Below, one piece after another: positions 1 through 9,039 of a stretch of 52,216 nucleotides of DNA. A model generated the notes under the pieces. The model did not search any database. It worked only from the letters and a program-made list of their open reading frames with translations, and had not been told where the DNA came from. Origin of the DNA: Streptomyces sp. CT34 (lineage in GTDB: Bacteria > Actinomycetota > Actinomycetes > Streptomycetales > Streptomycetaceae); contig NZ_KN708638.1 of assembly GCF_000805335.1 (NCBI RefSeq), forward strand, positions 2,976,905 through 3,029,120, given 5' to 3'. Numbering within the stretch: position 1 is the stretch's first letter; each line of letters starts with the position of its first letter. The position numbers were made by a program, and so were the translations under genes.

Positions 1-84
1 GAAACCCGGGAGCGAGCACCCCTCCGGAGCCTGTACACTTTTTCTCAGCCGGTGGGGAAAAGGAACCACACAGCACCGGTCTTG

Positions 85-160
85 GTGGGTATAGCTCAGC
101 TGGTAGAGCACCTGGTTGTGGTCCAGGATGTCGCGGGTTCGAGTCCCGTTACTCACCCCA
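85..160 (+). tRNA. tRNA-His (anticodon GTG)
   Basis: Full cloverleaf. The 7-bp acceptor stem pairs GTGGGTA with TACTCAC, the D-arm and T-loop (GGTTCGAGTCC) are standard, and the anticodon loop reads TTGTGGT. The 3' CCA is encoded (158-160). A G at 84 opposite C157 would supply the G-1 characteristic of tRNA-His. A possible -10 (TACACT, 34-39) lies upstream. Confidence 0.96.
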
Positions 161-165
161 GCAGC

Positions 166-195
166 AAGGCCCCCGATCTTCGGATCGGGGGCCTT
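166..195 (+). terminator. Intrinsic terminator of tRNA-His
   Basis: Perfect 13-bp stem (AAGGCCCCCGATC and its complement) closed by a TTCG tetraloop, starting 5 nt after the tRNA CCA, with a short T run further downstream. Confidence 0.9.
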
Positions 196-276
196 GCGCG
201 TTTTCCGTGAGCGGCGTTTTCCAGGAGCGCTTCCCGGGCCGGGCGCGGGCGTTGGCGCTCGGTAGCAGCCGACGGT

Positions 277-927
277 TCAGTAGCCGACGGTGAAGCGCTC
301 GCCGATGTGGCGGGGCTGCTCGACCTCGTCGAGGAGGGCGACGGCGTAGTCCTCGGCGGAGATGCGGCTGCTGCCGTCGGCGGCGGTGATCAGGTCGTCG
401 GCGGCGGTGCGGTAGGTGCCGGTGCGCTCGCCGGGCTCGATGGACGCGCTCGGGCTGATGTTGGTCCAGCGGACATCGGAGACGGTGCGGTAGTAGTCGA
501 GCGCGTCGCCGTGCGCGTGCATGATCTGGAGCAGGAAGACGGGGAGGCCCTCGGCGTCCCAGACCTGGCTGCCGTCGGGCTTGCGGAGCGAGCCGGCGCC
601 GCCGACGGAGATCAGCCGGGGCGCGTCCCCGCCCAGCGTGCGCAGGCCCTCGACCAGCGCCTCGGCGGCGGGCCGGATGGTGGCGATGTGGCCCGGGCCG
701 TCGCCGCCGCCGACCGCGCTGACCACGACGTCCTGGCCCTTGGCGACCTCGGCGACGGACTCCGGGTCGAGCACGTCGCCGTAGGTCACGGTGAGGGCGG
801 GGTGGGTGGTGGTGACCTTCGCGGGGTCGCGGACGACCGCGGTGACCTGGTGGCCGCGGCGCAGCGCCTCGTCGAGGATGCGGCTGCCGATGGTGCCGGT
901 GGCCCCGAAGAGAGCGATCTTGGACAT
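277..927 (-). CDS. NAD(P)-binding oxidoreductase (atypical SDR, NmrA/YwnB-like)
   Basis: A 216-residue cytoplasmic protein. The N-terminal Rossmann nucleotide-binding motif GATGTIGSRI sits at residues 8-17 after the first beta strand. This type of small SDR-like protein (NAD(P)H-binding, YwnB/NmrA-like) usually acts as a reductase or redox sensor, and the substrate cannot be told from sequence. The YxxxK dyad of classical SDRs is not evident, as expected for the atypical group. It is divergent from the AraC-family gene starting at 1078, with about 150 bp between them. That is the usual layout for a regulator and its target, so control by the AraC protein is likely but inferred. Confidence 0.88.
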   Translation of the reverse strand: MSKIALFGATGTIGSRILDEALRRGHQVTAVVRDPAKVTTTHPALTVTYGDVLDPESVAEVAKGQDVVVSAVGGGDGPGHIATIRPAAEALVEGLRTLGGDAPRLISVGGAGSLRKPDGSQVWDAEGLPVFLLQIMHAHGDALDYYRTVSDVRWTNISPSASIEPGERTGTYRTAADDLITAADGSSRISAEDYAVALLDEVEQPRHIGERFTVGY

Positions 928-1077
928 GGTGCGTTCTCCCAGCTGTGCGTGCGTCCGGGTGCGGACGTCTGGTTCGGCCGGCCGCTTCCCGGCTGCCGTT
1001 TTCCGTCATATGTCGTGCTGACGTCTTCTACGCTAGGGGTATCAGCGGGACATTCCGGGGTAACGAGGCGACGGGTG

Positions 1078-2016
1078 ATGGTGAAAAACCGACAGGAGGG
1101 TGAAGGGGAGATCCGCGAGGTGGCGTTCTCCGCACCGGCCGGCCGGCCCGCCGGGGTGGAGGTGATGACCCTCGCCGAGCTGCGCGGGCGGGCCGCGGCG
1201 TGCCGGCTGTCGACCCCGCACCGCCCCGGGTTCCACCATCTGCTGACCGTCGACCGCGGGCGGCTGGTGCACAGCGTCGACTTCCGGGAGCACGTCCTCG
1301 CGCCGGGGGACCTGCTGTGGTCGCGCCCCGGGCAGGTGCAGCACTTCGGGGACCTGACGGGCGCCGAGGGGCGGCTGGTGCTCTTCGAGTCCGGCTTCCT
1401 GGACCCGGCGACCGCCGCCGCGGCCCGGATCGAGGACTGGTACGGGCCCGCCGTACGGCATCCGGAGGGCGCGGCGGCGCGGGCGCTGGACGAGGCGCTG
1501 GGGCAGCTGCACCGGGAGTTCGCGGCGCTGGGCGGGCTGCCGCTGGAGGTGCACCTGGAGGTGCTGCGGCATCTGCTGGCCGTCCTGGTGCTGCGGGCCG
1601 CGTATCCGGGCGGGGCGGCGGACGGGGCGGGCGGCGCGGAGAACTGCGAGGCGAGCGAGACGTATCTGCGGTTCCGGGACGCGGTGGAGCGGGAGTTCAC
1701 CCGCAGCCGCCGGGTCGGCGACTACGCCCGCTCGCTGGGCTATGCGCCGCGCACCCTGTCCCGGGCCACCGAGGCGGCGGCCGGGGTCGGGGCGAAGGAG
1801 TTCATCGACCGCCGGGTGGTCCTGGAGGCCAAGCGGCTGCTGGCGCACGGGGACCAGCCGGCGGCCCGGATCGCGGACCGGCTGGGGTTCGCGGACGCCA
1901 CCAACTTCAGCAAGTTCTTCCAGCGGCAGGCCGGGACGACACCGATCGCGTTCCGGGCCGCCGTACGGGGAGGGAGCCCGGGCCTGTCCGATGGGTCAGG
2001 GTCGGACGGGCCCTGA
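1078..2016 (+). CDS. AraC-family transcriptional regulator
   Basis: 312-residue DNA-binding regulator. The N-terminal half resembles an AraC-type cupin sensor: it contains the stretch HVLAPGDLLWSRPGQVQHFG, typical of the ligand-binding barrel. The C-terminal ~100 residues carry two helix-turn-helix motifs; the second (ARIADRLGFADATNFSKFF) is the conserved AraC signature, followed by GTTPIAFR. The open frame extends far upstream, but homology-like sequence begins here. ATG 1078 was chosen; in-frame GTGs at 1075 and 1081 are alternatives. It is divergent from the oxidoreductase at 277-927, which it probably controls. Confidence 0.88.
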   Translation: MVKNRQEGEGEIREVAFSAPAGRPAGVEVMTLAELRGRAAACRLSTPHRPGFHHLLTVDRGRLVHSVDFREHVLAPGDLLWSRPGQVQHFGDLTGAEGRLVLFESGFLDPATAAAARIEDWYGPAVRHPEGAAARALDEALGQLHREFAALGGLPLEVHLEVLRHLLAVLVLRAAYPGGAADGAGGAENCEASETYLRFRDAVEREFTRSRRVGDYARSLGYAPRTLSRATEAAAGVGAKEFIDRRVVLEAKRLLAHGDQPAARIADRLGFADATNFSKFFQRQAGTTPIAFRAAVRGGSPGLSDGSGSDGP

Positions 2017-2127
2017 CCTTCTCCGGTCGGGTGGGCCCGTGGTGGCGGGGCGCAGCGGGTGGGGGGAACCGCCGCGCCCCGCCGGGGCGGGCCGGGACAC
2101 GGGCCCGGACCGGTGTGGGGGGTCGGA

Positions 2128-3168
2128 TCAGCCGGTGTAGGCGCCGAGCGCCTTGGTGAAGTCCAGCGGCGACTGGGCGATGGAACTGCACGTCGGCTGG
2201 GCGGAGTTGGACGAACCGCCGGGGCACGGCTTGTCGCGGTTGCCGGACCACATGGACAGCCAGGCCAGGTGCTTGCTCTGGGCGAACTTGACCAGCGCGG
2301 CGGCGTCGGCGGGCTTGAAGACCTCGTTCTGGACGTCGTTGACGCCGATCATCGGGGTCACCGCGACGCTCTTCCAGGCGTCCGCGTCGCTCAGCCCGAG
2401 GGCCTTCTTGAGCTGGGCCTGGGTGGCGGTGGCGGCCTGGGTGGCGTAGCCGCCCATGCTGCCGGTGTAGGAGGAGCCGTAGTCCATCGCCATGATGTTG
2501 ACGGCGGAGATCTTGACGCCGTCCTTCTTGGCGCCGGTTAGCAGCGTGACGCCGTCCTGGGTGAGGCCCTCGGGCATGACCGGGAGGGTGAAGGAGACGT
2601 CCAGGCCGGGGTGCTGCTTCTGGAGCTGGGCGATGGCCTGGTCGCGGCGGGTGTTGGCGGCGGTGTTGGGCAGCGCGCCGCCCTCGATGTCGAAGTCGAC
2701 CTTGGTGATCTTGTACTGGTCGATGACCTTGCCGTATGCGGCGGCCAGCTGTGCGGCGGAGGAGCAGGCGGCGCCCAGCTCGGTGCCGTTGGCGCCGCCG
2801 AAGGAGACCCGGACGTCGCCGCCGGCCTTGCGCAGCTCCGGAATCTGCTTGGCCACCGCGTCGCTGCCGAGGTCGCCGGAGCCGCCCCACTTGGGGACGC
2901 AGCCGCCGCCGGAGGTGATGAAGGCGAGGTTGAAGTTCTTCACCCCGGTCTTCTTGGCGGTGTCGGCGAGGTCGTAGGCGGGGGGGAGGGAGGGGTCGAC
3001 GAACGGGGCGAAGCCGGCCTTCGCGGCGGCGGCCGGCCGCGGTGCCTTGGTGGCCATCGCGGAGCCGGCGACGGCGAACGCGCCGCCGGCCGCCAGCGTG
3101 CCGGCCACCGCCGTCCCGATCAGCTTGGCCGTGCGGCTCGTACGCCGGCGGTGTGCCGAGGAACTCAT
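2128..3168 (-). CDS. Secreted GH18 chitinase
   Basis: 346-residue secreted glycoside hydrolase. The N-terminus has an Arg-rich n-region, a hydrophobic core and an AxA-type site near residue 40, so it is exported. The catalytic strand reads VDFDIEGG (D158, D160, E162), which holds the DxDxE core of GH18 chitinases with E162 as acid catalyst. The usual first Asp of DxxDxDxE is Thr here. The later motifs MAMDYG and LSMWSGNRD fit substrate-binding strands of the barrel. There is no carbohydrate-binding module, so this is a single-domain enzyme. The start ATG at 3168 is preceded by a purine-rich stretch. Expected role: chitin-chain hydrolysis outside the cell for nutrient supply. Confidence 0.87.
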   Translation of the reverse strand: MSSSAHRRRTSRTAKLIGTAVAGTLAAGGAFAVAGSAMATKAPRPAAAAKAGFAPFVDPSLPPAYDLADTAKKTGVKNFNLAFITSGGGCVPKWGGSGDLGSDAVAKQIPELRKAGGDVRVSFGGANGTELGAACSSAAQLAAAYGKVIDQYKITKVDFDIEGGALPNTAANTRRDQAIAQLQKQHPGLDVSFTLPVMPEGLTQDGVTLLTGAKKDGVKISAVNIMAMDYGSSYTGSMGGYATQAATATQAQLKKALGLSDADAWKSVAVTPMIGVNDVQNEVFKPADAAALVKFAQSKHLAWLSMWSGNRDKPCPGGSSNSAQPTCSSIAQSPLDFTKALGAYTG

Positions 3169-3306
3169 CTCATGCCTGCCTGTCTCACGTGGGGGGTGGA
3201 GGGGGGAGCACCGTGGTGCGTCCCGCACGCTAGCGGCAGCGAAACGGACAAATGCCGGGATCCGTACGGCGGTTGGCGGAATTATGGCCGCCTTAAGGAA
3301 GCGGAA

Positions 3307-3328
3307 GGGGCCGGTTAAGAGCGGCCCC
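3307..3328 (-). terminator. Possible terminator downstream of the two-component operon
   Basis: GGGGCCG and CGGCCCC flank an 8-nt loop, about 95 bp past the histidine kinase stop. The rest of the 254-bp gap (3169-3422) holds the chitinase promoter region; no gene is seen. Confidence 0.4.
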
Positions 3329-3422
3329 GCCGCCCTCCGTCGTGAACCTCCGATGCCTTCCTGCGTTGCGTCCCCCCTTGCGTTCCCTCCTTGCGCTGCT
3401 CCGTGCGTCCCGCCGCGCGCCG

Positions 3423-4901
3423 TCACGCGCCGGCGTCGGGCGTACCGGTGCCCCGCGAACCGGTACGCGCGGCCCGCCGCCCGCGGGCGGCGAAGCCCCG
3501 GCCGCCGAGCCTGCGGCGCAGCCGGTGGCCGCGGCGCCCGCCGTGGTGGGCGCGCCGGCCGTCCAGCGCCAGCCAGACCCGTACCTCCGTGCCGCCCAGC
3601 ACGGAGCGGCCGATCCGGACGTCGCCGCCGGTGGACTCGGCCAGCCGGCGCACGATGTCGAGGCCGAGGCCGGTGGAGCCTGCCCCCGCTACCGCTGGGG
3701 GGGGGTGCCCCCAGCCGCCGCCCGACCAGCCGCGGCGCAGCGCCGCGTCCGGGTCGGCGATGCCCGGGCCGGCGTCCGAGACCAGCACGATGACCGCCTC
3801 GTCGGCGTGGTGCACGTCCACCGCGAAGGCGGTGCCCTCGGGGGTGTGCCGGAAGACGTTGCCGAGCATCGCGTCCAGGGCGGCGGCGAGTTCGGAGCGG
3901 GCGACCGGGACACGGGCCGGGCGGTCCGCGCCGGCGACCCGGACCGTACGGTCCTCGTCCTCGGCGAGCGCCGACCAGAAGTCCATCCGCTCGCGGATCA
4001 CCTCGGCGGCGTCGCAGCCGGCCGCGGCGACCGCCTGCTGGGGGTGCGCCTTCTGGGCGCGCGCGGTGCGGATGATCTGGTCGACCTCGCGCTCCAGCTG
4101 CTCGACGGCCGCCCGGGTCTGCTCGGCGGCCGGGCCGTCGCCGAGCGAGGCGGTGTTCAGCCGCAGCACGGTCAGCGGGGTGCGCAGCCGGTGCGAGAGG
4201 TCGGCGGCCAGCTCGCGCTCGTTGGCGAGCAGCTGGACGACCTGGTCGGCCATGGAGTTGAAGGCGCTGGCCGCGGACCGCAGTTCCCTGGGGCCGTCCT
4301 CCTGGACGCGGACGCCGAGCCGGCCCCGACCGAGGTCGTGGGCGGCGGCGGCCAGCCGTTCGGCGGGGCGGACCATGCGGGTGCCGAGCCGGTCGGCGAC
4401 CGCGACCGAGCCGATGACCAGCGCCAGGCCGACGCCGGCCAGCACCGCCCAGGAGGTGGTCACGCCGTTGGTGAGCGCGTCGTCGGGCACGTACACCTCG
4501 ACGACCGCGATGCCGGAGGCCACGGCGGTCGGCTGGAGCAGCGAGGTGCCGCCGGGGACCGGGGCGATGGAGGCCCGGCCGAGCTTGACGGCGGCGGCCA
4601 CGTCCGCCGGGGAGGCCCGGCGGGTGCCGATCTCGACGGGCGCACCGCCCTTGGCGGCGGCCGGGACGTGGACGCCGATCCGGCCGCCGGGTCCGGTCTC
4701 GGCGCTGGCGACGGCCCGCTCCAGCTGGGTGCGGTCGGTGGTGATGGCGAGCACCGGGCCGATGGTGGCGGCCTGCCGCTCGGCGTTGGAGTACGCGCGG
4801 TCGCCGGCCATCTCCTTGACGACCAGCCCGAGCGGCACCGCGAACGCCACCACGACCATCGTGGTGACCGCCAGCGCCACCTTGACCAGGGCCCATCTCA
4901 C
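3423..4901 (-). CDS. Membrane sensor histidine kinase
   Basis: 492-residue HK of the OmpR-partner type. Transmembrane segments lie at about 8-28 and 150-170 with a ~120-residue extracellular sensor between them. A HAMP region follows (about 171-225), then the phosphoacceptor helix ADLSHRLRTPLTVLRL with His237, an N-box (LGNVFRHTPEG) and G-boxes DAGPGIAD and GSTGLGLDI. The C-terminus is a Gly/Arg-rich tail. Between the two G-boxes, in the ATP lid, a repeat-like insertion (3681-3713) adds about 12 residues with atypical codons. Start is GTG at 4901. It lies 115 bp downstream of its response regulator (5017-5709), in the same direction, so it is a cognate pair. The signal is unknown. Confidence 0.9.
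   Translation of the reverse strand: MRWALVKVALAVTTMVVVAFAVPLGLVVKEMAGDRAYSNAERQAATIGPVLAITTDRTQLERAVASAETGPGGRIGVHVPAAAKGGAPVEIGTRRASPADVAAAVKLGRASIAPVPGGTSLLQPTAVASGIAVVEVYVPDDALTNGVTTSWAVLAGVGLALVIGSVAVADRLGTRMVRPAERLAAAAHDLGRGRLGVRVQEDGPRELRSAASAFNSMADQVVQLLANERELAADLSHRLRTPLTVLRLNTASLGDGPAAEQTRAAVEQLEREVDQIIRTARAQKAHPQQAVAAAGCDAAEVIRERMDFWSALAEDEDRTVRVAGADRPARVPVARSELAAALDAMLGNVFRHTPEGTAFAVDVHHADEAVIVLVSDAGPGIADPDAALRRGWSGGGWGHPPPAVAGAGSTGLGLDIVRRLAESTGGDVRIGRSVLGGTEVRVWLALDGRRAHHGGRRGHRLRRRLGGRGFAARGRRAARTGSRGTGTPDAGA
3681..3713. repeat. Dispersed G/C-rich palindromic repeat inside the histidine kinase gene
   Basis: On the minus strand CTGGGGGCAC is followed by a run of C, AGCGGTAGC and GGGGGCA. 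From memory this matches a widespread Streptomyces short repeat (GGGGGCACC...AGCGGTAGCTGGGGGAG type). It is in frame and uses CCA, GTA and GCA codons, which are rare in the surrounding gene. Confidence 0.55.
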
Positions 4902-5016
4902 GGCGTCCGGTCCTTCGCCGCTCCGCCCACGAGGCGCCGAGGCGCGGCTGTCACCGCCGTCCGCGACCGAGCGGCCTCGCCCGCTCCCCCGGCCGCCGCC
5001 GGAAGGTTCCCCCGGC

Positions 5017-5709
<693 letters not shown>

Positions 5710-5818
5710 GGGCGGCACCGTACGCCATACGGGCGGGTTTTCCGGCCCGCGGTTGACTCCTGGAGGGCGGTGACCCCGACCGCGGGAGGGCTGCGACCGG
5801 GCGGGCGGGTGGTGCAGT

Positions 5819-6379
5819 ATGAGCCAAATGCAACGAGGACTGGTTCATGCGGCGGCCTGGACGCTGGCGACCGGCGCCGCGGTCACCCTGTCGTGGTTCG
5901 GCGTGCACACCGTGCTGTCCGGCACGGCGTACGACCCGCCGCGCGCGCTGCCGCTGTCGGACCAGGTGGCCTCCTCGGCCACGCCTCAGGCGTCCTCCAC
6001 CCACCGCCCCAAACCGTCGGATTCGGCCACCGCGAGCCCCTCCCCCTCCGACAGCGGGACGCCGCGGACCGCCGTCCCGTCCCGTACCGGCGGCGGTGCG
6101 CCGCACTCCCCCTCCGCCGCCCCGGGCGGCGGCTCCGGGCCGGCCACCGGCAGTCGGATCCGCAGCTACGCGACCTCCGGCGGCCGGGTCGTCTTCGACC
6201 TCGGCCCGTCCTCCGCCGAGTTGGTCTCGGCCACCCCCAACGCGGGCTGGGACATGCAGGTGTGGAAGCAGAACCAGTGGATCCGCGTCGACTTCACCGG
6301 CGGTGGCGCGCGCAGCTCCGTCATCTGTACCTGGAACGGCCATACCCCGACCGTGCAGACCAGCAACAACGCCGCCTAG
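5819..6379 (+). CDS. Secreted or membrane-anchored protein of unknown function
   Basis: 186-residue protein with one N-terminal hydrophobic segment (about residues 8-35), then a long Ser/Thr/Pro/Gly-rich low-complexity linker (about 45-110) and a compact C-terminal domain. The C-terminal domain (from SRIRSYATSGG to the end) has beta-like sequence, including WDMQVWKQNQWIRVDF and a single Cys. The layout suggests a signal anchor, a wall-spanning linker and a small extracellular domain. No enzyme motif is seen. It is divergent from the response regulator at 5017-5709, so it may be regulated by that system. A second ATG at 5828 is a possible start. Confidence 0.8.
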   Translation: MSQMQRGLVHAAAWTLATGAAVTLSWFGVHTVLSGTAYDPPRALPLSDQVASSATPQASSTHRPKPSDSATASPSPSDSGTPRTAVPSRTGGGAPHSPSAAPGGGSGPATGSRIRSYATSGGRVVFDLGPSSAELVSATPNAGWDMQVWKQNQWIRVDFTGGGARSSVICTWNGHTPTVQTSNNAA

Positions 6380-6412
6380 ACAAAGGGCAGTTGGGATCCC
6401 CGTGCCGGTTCG

Positions 6413-7273
6413 TCAGTCGAAGGCGCCGGCGGGCGGGGCCGGCGAGGCGACGGCGGTGGCGTCGGTGACCGGGGCCGCGCCGCCGGTGAAGTCCAGCAGG
6501 CCGCGGCCGTGTTCGACCCGGCCGGCGTGCGGGTCGCCGGCCGCCCGCCGGGTCAGCTCGGCGACCGGCAGCTCCCGGTCGGCGGCGAGCAGCACGGCGT
6601 TGCCGAACCGCTTGCCGCGCAGCACCGCCGGGTCGGCGGTCAGCGCGAGCTCGGGGAAGACCGTGCGGACGGTGGCTATCTGGCCGCGCAGGAACCGCAG
6701 CGGCGGCCCGTCCGCGACGTTGGCCGCGTAGCAGCCCCCGGGGCGCAGCGCCCGCCGCACCTCCGCCACGAATTCCGTACTGGTCAGATGCGCGGGCGTA
6801 CGGGCCCCGCCGAAGACGTCGGCGATGATCAGGTCCGCCCAGCCGTCCGGGATCCGCGCCAGCCCCGCGCGGGCGTCCGCGCCCCGCACCCGGATCCGCC
6901 AGCCGCTCTCCAACGGAAGCCGGCTGCGGACGAGTTGGACCAGCGGGGCGTCGATCTCCACGACCTGCTGGGTGGAGCGCGGGCGGGTGGCGGCGATGTA
7001 GCGCGCCAACGTCAGCGCACCGCCGCCCAGATGGACCGCGCGCAGCGGCGCGCCGGGCGGGGCGGCCAGGTCGGCGATGTGGCCGAGCCGCCGCTGGTAG
7101 GAGAACTCCAGGTGCGCCGGGTCGTCCAGGTCCACATGGGACTGCGGGGCGCCGTCGATGAGCAGCGTCCAGCCGCGCGGCCGGTCCCGGTCGGGCCGCA
7201 GTTCCGCGACGCCGCCGCCGACCGTCTCGGTGACGGACTCCGGGCCGCCGCGCCCCCGCCTGCTCTTCGCCAT
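6413..7273 (-). CDS. Spermidine-synthase-like methyltransferase-fold protein
   Basis: 286-residue protein with the spermidine synthase/PABMT fold: VHLGGGALTLARYI matches the glycine-rich motif I, QQVVEIDAPLVQLVR the acidic nucleotide-binding strand, and ADLIIADVFGG the catalytic-loop region. The family includes true aminopropyltransferases and many actinobacterial proteins of unknown activity. The short N-terminus and absence of a clear polyamine-site signature make a biosynthetic role unproven. It is convergent with the secreted-protein gene ending at 6379 (33-bp gap). Family is confident, reaction is not. Confidence 0.82.
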   Translation of the reverse strand: MAKSRRGRGGPESVTETVGGGVAELRPDRDRPRGWTLLIDGAPQSHVDLDDPAHLEFSYQRRLGHIADLAAPPGAPLRAVHLGGGALTLARYIAATRPRSTQQVVEIDAPLVQLVRSRLPLESGWRIRVRGADARAGLARIPDGWADLIIADVFGGARTPAHLTSTEFVAEVRRALRPGGCYAANVADGPPLRFLRGQIATVRTVFPELALTADPAVLRGKRFGNAVLLAADRELPVAELTRRAAGDPHAGRVEHGRGLLDFTGGAAPVTDATAVASPAPPAGAFD

Positions 7274-7359
7274 GCCTTCAGTATGGCGTGCCGGTGCGGG
7301 GCCGTATCCGCTGGTCAGCGGCTATGGCCCGGCCGGACCGAGGTGTCCGGCCGAGCCGG

Positions 7360-7401
7360 GTGGCGTGCCGCCCGCGGCCGGAGCCGTGGGCGGCACGCCA
7401 C
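7360..7401 (-). terminator. Terminator downstream of the chaplin gene
   Basis: Perfect 14-bp inverted repeat (GTGGCGTGCCGCCC and complement) around a 14-nt loop, about 50 bp after the chaplin stop. Nothing else is seen in 7274-7451. Confidence 0.8.
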
Positions 7402-7451
7402 TTCATGCCGTGAACCGTGCCGGTCCGGTGTCCCTCCGGGCCGGCGGCCGG

Positions 7452-7742
7452 TCACTTGTTGATGCAGACGTTGCCGAATGCCGGGTCCAGCAGCGCGAGG
7501 ACGTCGACGCTGTTGCCGCACACATTGATCGGGATGTCGATCGGAACCTGGATGACGTTCCCGCTGACGACACCCGGCGAGTGCTTGGCGAACCCGACCG
7601 CGGTCGCGCCCCGGCGGTGTTCGAAGCCGCGGCCGTGGTGGCCGTGCCCGCCGCCATCAGTGGCGGATGCGATGCCCGCGCCACCCAGCACCAGCGTGGA
7701 GGCAACGGCAGCCATAGCGGCGGTCTTGATGAACCGCTTCAT
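7452..7742 (-). CDS. Short chaplin (secreted amyloid-forming surface protein)
   Basis: 96-residue precursor. The signal peptide (about 1-28) ends at GIASA. The mature part has a His/Gly-rich insert (about 30-48), then one chaplin domain: GFAKHSPGVVSGNVIQVPID, then a second half ending in NPAFGN-like DPAFGNVCINK. The two Cys (NVCGNS and NVCINK) form the conserved disulfide of short chaplins. Short chaplins are secreted, assemble into amyloid at the air-water interface and coat aerial hyphae and spores. The His-rich N-terminal insert is unusual and could bind metal. A strong AGGAG lies 8 nt before the start. It is divergent from the secreted protein at 7962. Confidence 0.93.
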   Translation of the reverse strand: MKRFIKTAAMAAVASTLVLGGAGIASATDGGGHGHHGRGFEHRRGATAVGFAKHSPGVVSGNVIQVPIDIPINVCGNSVDVLALLDPAFGNVCINK

Positions 7743-7961
7743 CCCATTCTCCTTTCAGTTCGCGAATGGGGCATCGGACACAACGAACAATGGGAACGGG
7801 GGATGCGGGCGTTCCCCCTTACGGGAAAGCGTTGGGCTGTCTGGCTGGTATTCGGCTGATCGGAATCCGTACCGGCCGTGCGGCGTGCCTGCCGCGATTT
7901 CCAACATGATTTCTGTCAGAGTGCTCTCCTGTTTGACTGACTAGAAGTCGGAGAGGAAGTC

Positions 7962-8984
7962 ATGCGGAAGTCGATGGACCGCACCGGGCGCGGCGCGGTA
8001 TGCGCGCTCGCGGCCCTGGGATTGTCGGCCGCGCTGACTTCGGCGGCAGCGGCACCGGTGCCGAAGGAGTCCTCCCGAATTCCTTTCGGCGAACGGTTCC
8101 ATGCGACGCAGCACGGCGGTATCGCGCGCGCGGCCAATTCCCCGGTTTCGGCGGCCGGCTGCCGCCCGGCGGTGCACCGGGCCGGTCCGTCCTGCGCCCC
8201 GCAGGCCGACAGTGCCCGGCTGCGGCTGCCGGCCGGCTCCCGGGTGAGCTACGCCCGGCTGTACTGGGGCGGCGGCCTGCGGGCCGGCGGGCACCCCTCG
8301 GCCGGGGACGGTGGCCGGGTGCTGCTCGCCGGGCCCGGTGGCCTGCACAACGAGGTCCGCGCGGACAGCACGATCGGCCACCGCCACCTGCCCCGGTTCG
8401 ACGGCTACCAGGCGTCCGCGGACGTGACCGCGCTGGTGCGGCGGAGCGGTCCGGGCGGCTACACCGTGACCCGGGCGGGCGCGGCCACCGGGCGATCCCG
8501 GGCCGCGGCGCCGGACGGCTGGACGCTGGTGGCCGTCTACGAGAACAAGAAGGAACCGCTGCGCCGGCTCGCGCTGTGGGACGGATTCGAGGTGCTGGGC
8601 GCCGACCGCAAGGAACTCTCGGTGCGGCTCAAGGGCCTGCGGATTCCGGCGCATTCGCGGGGCACGGCCGGTGTCGTGGCATACGGCGGCGAGGCCGGGA
8701 ACCAAAACAACCAGATCGCGGTAAGTACCGGGAAGCAACCGCCGGTGGTGCTCGGGGATTCCGTAAAACCGGCGCCCGGCACAAGCAACCAGAACCACAC
8801 CGATTTCGACCGGAAGACCGCCCGTACGGCGGTCCGCGGGAACGCTCCCGGATTCCATTCGGATGTCTACGACCTGACGCCGGCGCTGCAGTCCGGCGGC
8901 GACCCGCTCACATTCCGCTTCACCACCCGCAATACGGGATATCTGCTCGGCGCGCTCTTCGTCCAGACCGATCCGGGGCATTGA
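7962..8984 (+). CDS. Secreted DUF3344-like protein
   Basis: 340-residue exported protein. The signal peptide (about 1-31, AAAAAP-type end) follows a strong GGAGAGGAAG ribosome site. The motif VSYARLYWGG near residue 95 is the hallmark of the DUF3344-type beta-rich domain found in actinobacterial surface proteins. Later stretches such as DGWTLVAVYENKKEPLRRLA and FRFTTRNTGYLLGALFVQTD fit the same fold. There is one Cys pair near the N-terminus. No catalytic motif is visible. It is divergent from the chaplin gene (219-bp shared upstream region) and only 55 bp upstream of a glycosyltransferase, so a role in surface or exopolymer assembly is plausible but inferred. Confidence 0.78.
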   Translation: MRKSMDRTGRGAVCALAALGLSAALTSAAAAPVPKESSRIPFGERFHATQHGGIARAANSPVSAAGCRPAVHRAGPSCAPQADSARLRLPAGSRVSYARLYWGGGLRAGGHPSAGDGGRVLLAGPGGLHNEVRADSTIGHRHLPRFDGYQASADVTALVRRSGPGGYTVTRAGAATGRSRAAAPDGWTLVAVYENKKEPLRRLALWDGFEVLGADRKELSVRLKGLRIPAHSRGTAGVVAYGGEAGNQNNQIAVSTGKQPPVVLGDSVKPAPGTSNQNHTDFDRKTARTAVRGNAPGFHSDVYDLTPALQSGGDPLTFRFTTRNTGYLLGALFVQTDPGH

Positions 8985-9039
8985 GCGACGCCGGCGGTAA
9001 TTCCCGCGGAGTTCTGTCAGCTCGGTAATCAGGGGAGCA

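Noticed and set aside
307..1077. Upstream extension of the AraC-family frame
   Set aside because: This part is antisense to the oxidoreductase gene and has no AraC-like sequence; the real gene starts near 1078.
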